From NCBI GenBank assembly GCA_964574815.1, contig CAZNPL010000026.1, positions 33,079 to 97,078 on the forward strand: a stretch of 64,000 bases of DNA. The letters run 5' to 3'. Below are positions 53,950 to 62,900 of this stretch, in pieces. Position numbers and translations under genes: made by a program. Every line of letters begins with the position of its first letter. Within the stretch, counting starts at the first letter, position 1. The DNA comes from CAZNPL01 sp964574815. GTDB taxonomy: Bacteria > Planctomycetota > Phycisphaerae > UBA1845. Below the pieces are notes generated by a model. It was not told the DNA's origin, ran no database searches, and was given only the letters and a program-made list of their open reading frames with translations.

Positions 53950-55614
53950 ATGGATGTCTGGAACGTACTGCTGGACGTGGTCGTTCTGCTCGCCGTGGCC
54001 ATGGTGATGGGGCTGGTCTTTGAGCGGCTTGGGCAGAGCGCCATTGTCGCCTATCTGTTGACCGGCACGCTGGTGGGGCCCGGCGTTCTGGGGCTGGTGC
54101 GCACTGAGGAGGCGATCCGTTCGCTGGCCGAGCTTGGCGTAGCACTGCTTCTGTTCACCATCGGGCTCGAGTTCTCTTGGAAGCGGTTGCGGGAGTTGGG
54201 CGTGGCCGCACTGGCCGGCGGGACGCTGCAACTCGTGCTGACGGGCGTCTTGCTTGCGGTCGGCGCGGTTCTATGCGGGGCTTCGGTTCGGACGGCGGTG
54301 GCGATCGGAGCAGTCGCGGCGCCGAGCAGTACCGCGTGTGTTTTGCGTGTGCTCGGTCAGCGTGCGGAGTTGGACAGCATCCACGGGCGCATGTCGCTGG
54401 GCATCCTGCTTTTGCAGGACGCGGCGGTCATTCCCCTGATCGTGCTGGTTACCACGCTCGGGCGCGCTGAAGGCGAAACGGGCGGCGTGATGGTCTTGAT
54501 TGAGAGCGGCTTATGGGCTGCGCTGTTGGCCATCGGCTTTTTCCTGGTCGTCAACTACGTCATTCCACACCTTCTGGACGCGGCGGTTCTGACGCGCAAT
54601 CGCGAACTGCCGATTCTGTTCGCGGCGGCGACGTGTTTGGCCGCGGCGTGGGCTGCACATGCGCTGCAGTTTTCTCCGGTGCTGGGCGCGTTCGTGGCGG
54701 GGGTCCTGCTGGCGGAGTCGCCGTACGCCACGTGGATCCGATCGGACGTGTCGGTGCTCCGTACGCTGTTTGTCACGCTCTTTTTCGCGTCGGTCGGCAT
54801 GCTGGACGACGTGGACTGGCTTCGGACGCATTGGCACTGGCTGGCGGTGTCCGTGCCGGTGGTGCTGGCGCTCAAGGGCGGCGTCGTGGTGATCGTCGGG
54901 CTGATCCTGAAGATGCCGCTTCGATACGCGGTTGCCGGCGGTTTGTGTCTGGCGCAGCTCGGCGAGTTTTCGTTCGTTCTGGCCGCGGTGGCCGAGAGCG
55001 GCGGGGTATTTTCGAGCGATCTGTTCAACCTGACCGTGACGACGACGGTGTTGACGTTGATCCTGACGCCGTACCTAGTGGCGTGGGCGCCGCGGCTGTC
55101 GCGCTGGATGGGTGAGCGTGCTTCGGCGAGGCGTTTTGGGGCGATGACCGCTGCGGAAAGAGAAGCCGGCGCCGAGCATTGGACAGGTCACGTGGTCATC
55201 GTCGGTTTCGGTCCGGCGGGTCGCGGGGCGTGGAGGGCGATTCGAGACTCCGGTTTGTCCACGGTCGTGGTTGATCTGAATCGGCGTTCGATCGAGGAGG
55301 TACGCTCGCCCGACGTCCATGCGGTGGTTGGGGATGCCACGCAGGAGGCGGTGCTGGAGCACGCGCACGTATCGAGTGCCCGGGCGGTGGTGATCACGGT
55401 TCCGGACCACCGGTCGGCGATGCAGATTATCGCGCAGGTTCGGATTCTGGCTCCCGGTGCAGGGATCTTCGTGCGCGCCCGATATGACATCTGGTCGGGG
55501 CAACTTGAAGCGGAGGGTGCCACGGCGGTCAACGAAGAGCGTGAGACCGGCTCGCGCATGGGCCGCGTCGTGGTGGAGGCACTGGGCGCGAAGAATGCCG
55601 CGGATCTTGACTGA
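53950..55614 (+). CDS. Kef-type monovalent cation/proton antiporter with RCK_N domain
   Basis: A 554-residue transporter of the CPA2 family. The first 390 residues have about 12 hydrophobic segments with landmarks AVAMVMGLVFERLGQSAIVAYLLTGTLVGPG, ALLLFTIGLEFSW, and PVLGAFVAGVLLAESPYA. Where CPA2 proteins carry the ion-binding motif, GILLLQDAAVIPL supplies the Asp. The C-terminal domain (about 415-550) is an RCK_N/TrkA-N fold (HVVIVGFGPAGRGAWRAIRDSGLSTVVVDLN) that would bind NAD(H) and gate transport. K+ or Na+ for H+ exchange is inferred. It starts at ATG 53950 and is separate from the efflux operon. Confidence 0.93.
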   Translation: MDVWNVLLDVVVLLAVAMVMGLVFERLGQSAIVAYLLTGTLVGPGVLGLVRTEEAIRSLAELGVALLLFTIGLEFSWKRLRELGVAALAGGTLQLVLTGVLLAVGAVLCGASVRTAVAIGAVAAPSSTACVLRVLGQRAELDSIHGRMSLGILLLQDAAVIPLIVLVTTLGRAEGETGGVMVLIESGLWAALLAIGFFLVVNYVIPHLLDAAVLTRNRELPILFAAATCLAAAWAAHALQFSPVLGAFVAGVLLAESPYATWIRSDVSVLRTLFVTLFFASVGMLDDVDWLRTHWHWLAVSVPVVLALKGGVVVIVGLILKMPLRYAVAGGLCLAQLGEFSFVLAAVAESGGVFSSDLFNLTVTTTVLTLILTPYLVAWAPRLSRWMGERASARRFGAMTAAEREAGAEHWTGHVVIVGFGPAGRGAWRAIRDSGLSTVVVDLNRRSIEEVRSPDVHAVVGDATQEAVLEHAHVSSARAVVITVPDHRSAMQIIAQVRILAPGAGIFVRARYDIWSGQLEAEGATAVNEERETGSRMGRVVVEALGAKNAADLD

Positions 55615-55641
55615 AACAACGTGACCGCATTCAAACGCCGC

Positions 55642-55677
55642 GTGCCCCGTCACTCGCGAAGCGAAGGTGTGGGGCAC
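55642..55677. repeat. hairpin repeat GTGCCCC ... GGGGCAC
   Basis: GTGCCCC (55642-55648) pairs with GGGGCAC (55671-55677); the inner CAC/GTG continue the stem around CGCGAAGCG. It lies between the convergent Kef and VIT/VWA genes and could act as a bidirectional transcript end or be a dispersed element. Confidence 0.45.
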
Positions 55678-55726
55678 AAACTCGCAGAGGTAGCATGTGG
55701 GGCCGCCCCGCGCTCGCCATCATCGG

Positions 55727-58114
55727 CTACACCTCCCGTCGCGTAGGCCTCTCACCGCTTGGCACAGGCTTTGCCATCACCTGCGCGGCAACTTGAGGAC
55801 TCGACAGCCAGGATTCCATCTCGTCGGGCGAAATACCGAATTTCTGCGCGGCATACCGGACGCCCTTCAGATACGCCCGGCTCCATATGTCTTTCCGATC
55901 CGCATACTGTGTCGCAAGCAACACGAGTATGAAAAGAGTGACTATCGCCCCGACATAATCTTTGCCTTTGAACTCGAACCCCGCTTCCGTGAACGCCTGG
56001 AGAAACGCCGCATGGCACTGGACTGGCTGCAACCCATTCTCGCGCAACACATTGTCAAATGAATCGCGCCACTCGAAGGATCCGTCCGCTTGTTGGGTCG
56101 CAAGGATCTCTATGAGCGAGTCGCTTGACTCCGATACCAGTGAGTCGTCTCTGACTTGCCGATATTGTTCCCGGTCGGACAGAACCGGTGCCTTGCGCCC
56201 TGCAACCATGCCTTCTTCCTTCGCCGACCGGGCACGCAAGTGCTTGGCGAAGCCTTCTGTATCTGCGGCCTCAGAGCGAACTGTATATCCAGGGAGACCG
56301 GTGAATAGGTAGTCAATTCCGTGCCAGCCACGCGCAAGCTGGACGGGAACCCGGCGGAACGCCGGAACGCCATCGGTGCGCTCTTTGACCGACCGATGCT
56401 CCAGCGCAATGAAGCTGGTCTGGGAACAGAGGATACGGAACGCCTTCGAGAGTCGGATCAGCTCTTTATTCCGGCGTCTGGTCGCTCTGGGCGACCAGTG
56501 CTCCTCGCCGGAGACGTCCTCGAGGTAACGAATTCGGCGCCGAGCCCACAGGCTGGCGATCGTATTGTCTTGTGAGGCGTGCGCAGGGATCGGTATCCGC
56601 CATTCGCACGGCCCGCCCGATGTCTTGATGCTGACCGTACAGTGCGAGGGCGCCTGTCCGATCACGCGGCCGAGGAGCATGAGCGAGTCGCCCTCGAAGG
56701 CCGGCGGCACGTCCGGCGAGGCTGCAATGACCTCGGCATCACCCCAATCAATGGCAACGTCTGTGGCCATGGGCGAGCACAAACGGCAGAATGTCCGCAG
56801 CACCTTGTCCTCGATCCTTTCCCCTTCCGAGACGAATTCGGCGGCCCCGCCGGTGACGCGGGCGAGGCTCTTGACCAGATGCGCGCTGCACGCTGAGCCA
56901 ATCCCGAAAGTGAAGATCCGGTGGTCGCGGTTGTGACGCCGGGCCAGGTCGATGACGGCTTGTTCGTTGCTGATCTGCCCGTCGGTCAAGAGAACGATCT
57001 GCCGAGGCCGGCCGTCGGTGGTCGGAGTCTTCAAGATCGCCTCGAGCGGTGCGAACAACTCCGTTCCGCCCAGATCCGCTCCTACGCGGCGAATGTACTT
57101 CACGGCTTTGTTCAAAGTCTTTGCGGAATAAGACAGCGATCGGCGGCTCATCATTTCGAAGGTCGAGCCGAACCGGCAGATGTTGAAGCGGTCCCGTTCC
57201 GACAGGCTCCTGAGGCACAGCTCCAAGGCTCGTCCGGCCTGACGGATCGAATCGCCGGTCATCGAGCCGGAGCAGTCGAGCACGAAGACGACCTCCTGAG
57301 GTGCGGCCGGGATATCATCGACATCGTCAAACTGAGGCTGCAGCGTCACGGCGACGAACGTGTCGCCGCCCGGTCCTGAGCACGCTTGGGCTGATGGAGT
57401 CGGTTCGCGCCCGAGCGTGATCTGGAGAACGATGTCGCGGTCCAGCTCTGTGATGCCGGCGGCCAAGCGGACCGTCCCCCGGCCTTCTTCATCCATTTGA
57501 GCTTCGATTGCGTGGCTGCTCGACTCGATCGCCGTTACGGGCAGTCCGAGGTCGACATCCATTTCGAGCGTCAGGCCGTACGGGACCGACAGCACGTGCG
57601 GCGGGTTGATCTGTTCGCCCTCGATCATGGCCTGTAGCGGGTCCGTTCCGGTTGCGGTCACGTAACGGGGCGCGACGGTGGTCGGGAAAGCCAGTCGGAT
57701 AACCGAATCAGTGGCCTCCAGCTCGGCCACATAGGTCAAGCGGATGGTCACCGCCTGCTGCGGTTTCAGGTTGCCGACATTGATCGTGAAGATGTCGGGG
57801 CGATGTTGTTCGAGCAGGTAGCCGCCGTGACCTCGAGAGACGGCGTCGTCATACGCTTCTTCCGCCTTTTCGGATTCTTCAACCTCGCCGGTCAAGACGC
57901 GGTCGCCGGTGACGATCTCAAAGTGACACACTGCGGCGTTTTCGGGCAACGGGAACGTGTAGACGGCCTCGATGGCTCGCTTCTCGAGGTTGACGAATGT
58001 CTGCTCGACGGTGGTCTTGTGTCCTGAGGCAACCAATTGAGAGCAGAGGCGTACGCCGCGAAGTGCGACCTGGTCGTTCCGGCTGGCTGATTTAAGGGCG
58101 ATGCCTTCCATCAC
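55727..58114 (-). CDS. VIT and VWA domain protein
   Basis: A 795-residue protein without signal peptide or N-terminal membrane segment. The VIT domain covers about 8-135 (VEQTFVNLEKRAIEAVYTFPLPENAAVCHFEI; GRGHGGYL-equivalent SRGHGGYLLEQHRPDIFTINVGNL). The VWA domain spans about 273-445, with a full MIDAS DCSGS at 280-284 and later Thr and Asp residues (LGGTELF; LLTDGQ). A C-terminal half of about 350 residues includes a beta-rich region and a predicted hydrophobic helix (YVGAIVTLFILVLLATQYA). It resembles inter-alpha-trypsin-inhibitor heavy-chain and PARP4 architecture; its bacterial role is unknown. A MerR gene lies 58 bases upstream in the same direction. Confidence 0.9.
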   Translation of the reverse strand: MMEGIALKSASRNDQVALRGVRLCSQLVASGHKTTVEQTFVNLEKRAIEAVYTFPLPENAAVCHFEIVTGDRVLTGEVEESEKAEEAYDDAVSRGHGGYLLEQHRPDIFTINVGNLKPQQAVTIRLTYVAELEATDSVIRLAFPTTVAPRYVTATGTDPLQAMIEGEQINPPHVLSVPYGLTLEMDVDLGLPVTAIESSSHAIEAQMDEEGRGTVRLAAGITELDRDIVLQITLGREPTPSAQACSGPGGDTFVAVTLQPQFDDVDDIPAAPQEVVFVLDCSGSMTGDSIRQAGRALELCLRSLSERDRFNICRFGSTFEMMSRRSLSYSAKTLNKAVKYIRRVGADLGGTELFAPLEAILKTPTTDGRPRQIVLLTDGQISNEQAVIDLARRHNRDHRIFTFGIGSACSAHLVKSLARVTGGAAEFVSEGERIEDKVLRTFCRLCSPMATDVAIDWGDAEVIAASPDVPPAFEGDSLMLLGRVIGQAPSHCTVSIKTSGGPCEWRIPIPAHASQDNTIASLWARRRIRYLEDVSGEEHWSPRATRRRNKELIRLSKAFRILCSQTSFIALEHRSVKERTDGVPAFRRVPVQLARGWHGIDYLFTGLPGYTVRSEAADTEGFAKHLRARSAKEEGMVAGRKAPVLSDREQYRQVRDDSLVSESSDSLIEILATQQADGSFEWRDSFDNVLRENGLQPVQCHAAFLQAFTEAGFEFKGKDYVGAIVTLFILVLLATQYADRKDIWSRAYLKGVRYAAQKFGISPDEMESWLSSPQVAAQVMAKPVPSGERPTRREV

Positions 58115-58172
58115 AACTCTCCTTAATCCCAGATGGGCAGTGCGTTCGGCGGCTTCCTTTTTCCCGCCCGAG

Positions 58173-58583
58173 TCAGCCGAGGATTTCCTTGATCGTTTTC
58201 TGGATCAGCAGCAGATCCTCGGCCTCCGGGCTGTGCTTACTCGCATCCAGATGCAGTTCGACACCGTCGGCGATCACGATCCGTGTCCACAGGCCTGCCG
58301 ACAAGGCCGCACGACGACGACGGTCGCGACCGTTGTCCGCGGGTTCCGGCTGTTCCACGGCCTGACCACTCTGAATACGCTTGATCGCATCCAGGGTGTG
58401 ACCCGCCTCCTGCAAGCCGCGGATCTTCCGCAGCTCCTCAAGGTGCCCGGCGTCGTAATGGCGCCCTCGCCCCCGGCCGTGTGGCGGTCGCAGAAGCCTG
58501 CGCTGGACGTAAAAGCGGACCACCCTGGGGCTAAGGCCGGCGGCTGCGGCCAGCTCCGTGATGCTCATCCTGTCCGTGTCCAT
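58173..58583 (-). CDS. MerR-family transcriptional regulator
   Basis: A 136-residue regulator. The MerR winged helix is clear at about 5-75: MSITELAAAAGLSPRVVRFYVQRRLLRPPHGRGRGRHYDAGHLEELRKIRGLQEAGHTLDAIKRI. The tail has no metal-binding Cys and contains a charged, helical effector part (about 100-136). ATG 58583 is chosen; ATG 58568 is possible. A perfect 9-bp palindrome lies 9-31 bases upstream and probably controls this gene and the VIT/VWA gene, which follows 58 bases behind. The effector is unknown. The pairing of a MerR gene with a VIT/VWA gene suggests a defined sensory or stress module. Confidence 0.88.
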   Translation of the reverse strand: MDTDRMSITELAAAAGLSPRVVRFYVQRRLLRPPHGRGRGRHYDAGHLEELRKIRGLQEAGHTLDAIKRIQSGQAVEQPEPADNGRDRRRRAALSAGLWTRIVIADGVELHLDASKHSPEAEDLLLIQKTIKEILG

Positions 58584-58591
58584 ACCCAAAC

Positions 58592-58614
58592 AATACGACA
58601 CTAACTGTCGTATT
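58592..58614. promoter_or_regulatory. operator-like palindrome for the MerR-VIT/VWA unit
   Basis: AATACGACA (58592-58600) and TGTCGTATT (58606-58614) are perfect 9-bp arms with spacer CTAAC. A TTGACA -35 match lies on the minus strand at 58620-58625, so the dyad sits in the spacer/-10 region, where MerR-type proteins bind. Confidence 0.65.
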
Positions 58615-58619
58615 TCAAA

Positions 58620-58625
58620 TGTCAA
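58620..58625 (-). promoter_or_regulatory. TTGACA -35 hexamer for the merR-like gene
   Basis: A perfect -35 consensus on the minus strand, with a TAGTGT hexamer 16 bases downstream as a possible -10 (3 of 6 matches, weak). The weak -10 overlapping the palindrome fits a regulated promoter. Confidence 0.45.
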
Positions 58626-58828
58626 ATAAAGTTTTTTATCGCTCCTGGCCCCGGGGGATCGCAGTCTGAGCGCTTTGCTCCGGGCGGGACCGTTTGCTAC
58701 CTTGATCGTTGCTCATACCGTACGCACGAGACGGGAGTGGCCGGCGGAGGGCGATTCGGGCCGCGCGGTTCTGTCATTACACGCTGAACCAGCGGTGAAG
58801 GTGCAGGGGCTGGCAGAGGGAAACCTGG

Positions 58829-59782
58829 ATGATTCTACGCGACATTCTTGGGGCGATCGGATGCACGCCCGTCGTGAAATTCAACCGGATCGGCGCGGAC
58901 CTCGATTGCGAACTGTACGGTAAGTGCGAGTTCCTCAATTCCGGCGGATCCGTCAAGGACCGCATCGCCGTCCGGATGGTCGAGAACGCCGAGAAGTCCG
59001 GGCGCATCAAGCCCGGTGACACCCTCATCGAGCCCACGTCTGGGAACACGGGAATCGGCATGGCTTTGGTGGCTGCGGTCAGGGGCTATCGCATGATCGT
59101 CACCATGCCGGAGAAGATGAGCCGCGAGAAGGAGGTGACGCTGAAGGCCCTCGGGGCCGAGATCGTCCGCACGCCCACCGAGGCCGCCTGGGATTCCCCC
59201 GACAGTCACATCGGCGTGGCGCTTAGACTGAACAAGGAGATTCCCAACTCGCACATCCTCGACCAGTACGTCAACCCTGACAATCCCGACGCTCATTATC
59301 ATGGTACAGCGGAGGAGATTCTCAACGAGATGGGCGACAACCTCAGTATGGTGGTCGTCGGTGTGGGGACGGGCGGCACGGTCACGGGGATGGCCAGGCG
59401 GCTGAAGGAGGCGTTACCCGATATCGTCGTGGTCGGAGTCGATCCCTACGGCTCCATTCTCGGCGGCGGGGAAGAGATCCATTCCTACCTGGTCGAGGGA
59501 ATCGGCTATGACTTCTTTCCGGATGTTCTGGACAACACACTCATCGATGAGTACATCAAGACGAACGACAAGGATTCTTTTCTGATGGCCCGGCGGCTGA
59601 TCCGCGAGGAAGGCCTGCTCGTCGGGGGATCGTCGGGTTCGGCCGTCTGGGCGGCGTTGCAGGTGGCCCCGAGGCTCAAGAAGGGCGAGCGCTGCCTGAT
59701 CATCCTGCCGGATTCGATCCGCAACTACCTCGGCAAGTTCGTCGACGACGAGTGGATGAAAGAGCGAGGCTTCCTGGACTGA
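58829..59782 (+). CDS. cystathionine beta-synthase core (PLP-dependent beta-replacement enzyme)
   Basis: A 317-residue fold-type II PLP enzyme. The Schiff-base lysine is Lys43 (GGSVKDR), the phosphate/substrate loop TSGNTG is at 70-75, and VGTGGTVTG and GGSSGSA follow. The segment SHIGVALRLNKEIPNSHILDQY, the LIEEG-like LIREEGLL block and RCLIILPDSIRNYLGKF match animal cystathionine beta-synthase far more than typical CysK/CysM. It has neither the N-terminal haem-binding region nor the C-terminal CBS pair of the human enzyme. It likely makes cystathionine (and H2S) from serine or cysteine plus homocysteine. ATG 58829 follows an AGAGGGA site. A cysteine synthase function cannot be excluded. Confidence 0.9.
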   Translation: MILRDILGAIGCTPVVKFNRIGADLDCELYGKCEFLNSGGSVKDRIAVRMVENAEKSGRIKPGDTLIEPTSGNTGIGMALVAAVRGYRMIVTMPEKMSREKEVTLKALGAEIVRTPTEAAWDSPDSHIGVALRLNKEIPNSHILDQYVNPDNPDAHYHGTAEEILNEMGDNLSMVVVGVGTGGTVTGMARRLKEALPDIVVVGVDPYGSILGGGEEIHSYLVEGIGYDFFPDVLDNTLIDEYIKTNDKDSFLMARRLIREEGLLVGGSSGSAVWAALQVAPRLKKGERCLIILPDSIRNYLGKFVDDEWMKERGFLD

Positions 59783-59992
59783 CGGCGGGCGGGGCTCCCG
59801 CGGCCTCCTTTGCCCTGAAGTTGTGCTTCGATCGAGCCGGCCGCAGGCCTGGCCGCTCATCCTTTGCACGAACCGCACCGATTACAATATTGCATTTCAG
59901 CAAGCGATTCGGTAAACTCCGGACCGGGTAAGGGCTAGTCGCCGGCATTTTCGGGCCGCCGGCAATCTTGTTAAACTTGGGGGTTTTGATGA

Positions 59993-62900
59993 ATGACCAT
60001 GTCATCGACAGGGGTATCATCGCGCTGTGTCCGCCGGGCGTTCGCGCTCTGTGTTGCGGCATCACTGACTTGCGGGCCGGCGACCGCACAGACCCTGACC
60101 GGGCCGTTTGAACGTTTCAATCCCTGGTGGTTGCATCCGTCGTTTGGGACACCCGGTGTGAATGGCGGCGCCCAGATCTGCATCGACCTTGACGGGGACG
60201 GAGTAACCGAGTCGTGCTACGCCCTGCCGAGCGTTCCGTCCGGCGCCCTGACGAATCTGCGATTGTCCCCGACCCGGCGCGTGCTCCTGGCGTTCGGCGC
60301 AACGTCCGACTGCGGTGGCGACACCCAGGTTCATTTCTTCGACGTTCCGGATCCGCCCGGGGACCTGACCTTCATCGACAGCGAGTGCATCCCGAACGGA
60401 GTCAACTCCGGGCAGATCGGCTTCTACGATACGGGTTTGTGCTGTGACGGACTGACCGACCCAAGCTGCCCGTCTTTGGGCCTGAGTTGTTTCGATTCGA
60501 TTGGCGATCCGCTGCTCGGGGTCTCGCCTCAACGCGTCGCGTACGTCGCGGATACGGGTGATGCGTTCACTCAGACCGTGCAGATTTACTGGTTCGACCT
60601 GAACAACGGCACGCACACGAAAACGTTCCCCGGATTCGACGAGTCTCTCCAGTTGACCCGCGTGCCGGTTTCGCCATACGGCGATGTGGCCTTCGTGCAG
60701 CACGACGTGGGCGGGGATTCGGATTCGAATTACACGGCGATTGACTTGTGCGCCGGCAGTCGCTTCGGACTACCTCTGAGCAGCGCGGTGGGCGGCGCCC
60801 TGTTTGGTCTGGGCACGCCGACTGCGACCGCTGAGATGGTCGACGCCGGAGGCGGCGACTTTTTGGTCGTCGTGACGCATCCGGATCTGACCGGCGGGCA
60901 GTTGGCGCTCGAGTTCACGCCGTGCTCGGAGGGACCGCCGCCGGCAATCGGGGCGTGCTGCCGGCTGGACGGCTGCTCGGAGGAAACCACCGACGATTGC
61001 GAAGCGCTGGGAGGCGACTGGCTGGGGCCGGAGACAGATTGCCAGGACTGCCCTGCGTTCACCCTGACGGTGAACGTGAACGGAGGCGGTTCGGTGAGTT
61101 CCGACCCGACCGGGATTTCGTGCCCGTCCGATTGCGATGAGACGTACGCGGCCGGCCAGGCGGTGACGCTCACGGCGACGCCCAGCGGCGGCGCGGTATT
61201 TATCGGATGGAGCGGCGATTGCAGCGGCACGGACCCGATGATCGACGTGACGCTCGACGCGGATCGGAAATGTACCGCCGGTTTCGACTTCGTCGCCGAC
61301 TTGGGCATCAGCAAGAGCGACAACCCGGATCCCGTCCTCGCGGGAGACCCTCTGACGTACACGCTGAACGTGTCCAACGCCGGGCCGTCGGACGCCACAA
61401 CGGTTTTCGTGGCCGATACGCTGCCGTCCGGCGTGACCTACGACCAGGACTCGTCGGACCCTGCGTGCCAGGAATCTGGCACCGTTATCTCGTGTGACAT
61501 CGGGGACCTGCCCAACGGTGAGAACCGGTCGGTCGTCATCGGCGTCAACGTTGATCCGGATACGCGCGGAACGCTTGTCAACTCGGCCAGCGTCTCGGGC
61601 GACCAGACGGATCTGAACCCTTCGAACAACAGCCAGAACCACGCGACGACGGTCGAGGCAGAGGCCGACCTCTCCGTCACCAAGGCGGCGTCGCCGGAAC
61701 CGGTCGCGGCCGGCGGGCGGCTGCTTTATGAGATTACAGTGTCCAACAATGGTCCGTCGCTGGCCACCGGAGTCGATGTAAGCGATACGCTGCCGGCGGA
61801 CGTCACGCCCGCGGGAGATGGCTCCGGTTCGGGGAACGTGGTCTGCGGCGTCGGGAGCGGAGAGGTCGCGCCTGGTGAAACGTTGACGCTGGGATTCTCC
61901 GTGCTGGTGGATCCCGGTTTGGCCGATGGCGCAATCTTGACGAACACCGTCGAGGTGATCGGGAATGAAACCGATCCGGTGCCGTCCAACAACATCGCCA
62001 CCGTCGATTCGATGGTGAGCGGGCAGATTCCCGCCCCGGCCGGGCCGACGTTCGTCAAGATCGCCGACACCGACATGCCGATTCCGTCGGGCACGGGCAA
62101 CTTCACGAATTTCGGCGTTCTCTCGGCCGCGGCTGTAAGCGATGGGAACGTGGCGATTCGAGGGCGCGGCGTCGATCAGGACGGAATCTACCTGTGGCAA
62201 AACGGCGCCCTCGACGTCGTGGCCGACGTGAATACGCCCATCCCCGGCGGCACGGGAACGTTTGGTGCGCCGGCCACCGGCGGGTTCGGCCCGCCTTCGA
62301 TCGATGGCGACGACGTGGCCTTCGGTGGCGACGATCAAACGATCTCGCAGCGGGGCGTGTACGCGTTGCTCGACGGCGTTCTGGAGGTGGTTGCGGACAA
62401 GGACACTCGGCCTCCGGGAGCGAGCGACGAGTTTTCCACCCTGGGAGGGCCTTCGCTCCACGACGGCAGTATTTCCTTTTGGGCATTTGTTCCAGCGCTG
62501 CCCTTCCTGGAGGGCATCTACTTCGGTAACCCGTCGGGGATCACGAAAGTGGCCGATCAGACCACGTTCATCCCAGGCGGCGGAGGCCGCTTCAACAGTT
62601 TTAACAGCGGCAGCAGTCAGCATCACAGCGGCAAGGTGCTCTTCTTCGGTCGGGACTCCGGGTTTAACAGCGGTCTGTATATGTGGTTTAAAGGCGTCTT
62701 GTCTGTGATCGCGGATCGCTTCACGCCAATCCCCGGGGGCGCCGGTAATTTCAGCTTCTTTCTCGAGCAGGTGTCGACCGACGGGTTGAACATCGCTTTT
62801 CGCGGCAATGACACAACGCAGACGCGCCCGGGGATCTACATGAACGACTGCGCCGGCAACCGCGTCGTCGCCAACACGAACACGCCGGTACCATGTGCAA

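Noticed and set aside
58626..58828. A SAM or SAH riboswitch before the cystathionine beta-synthase gene
   Set aside because: No conserved SAM-I, SAM-II or SAH core sequence was found in the leader.
60770..62626. A 618-codon minus-strand frame inside the large exported protein
   Set aside because: Arg-rich without motifs and mirrors the repeat protein; no ribosome-binding site.
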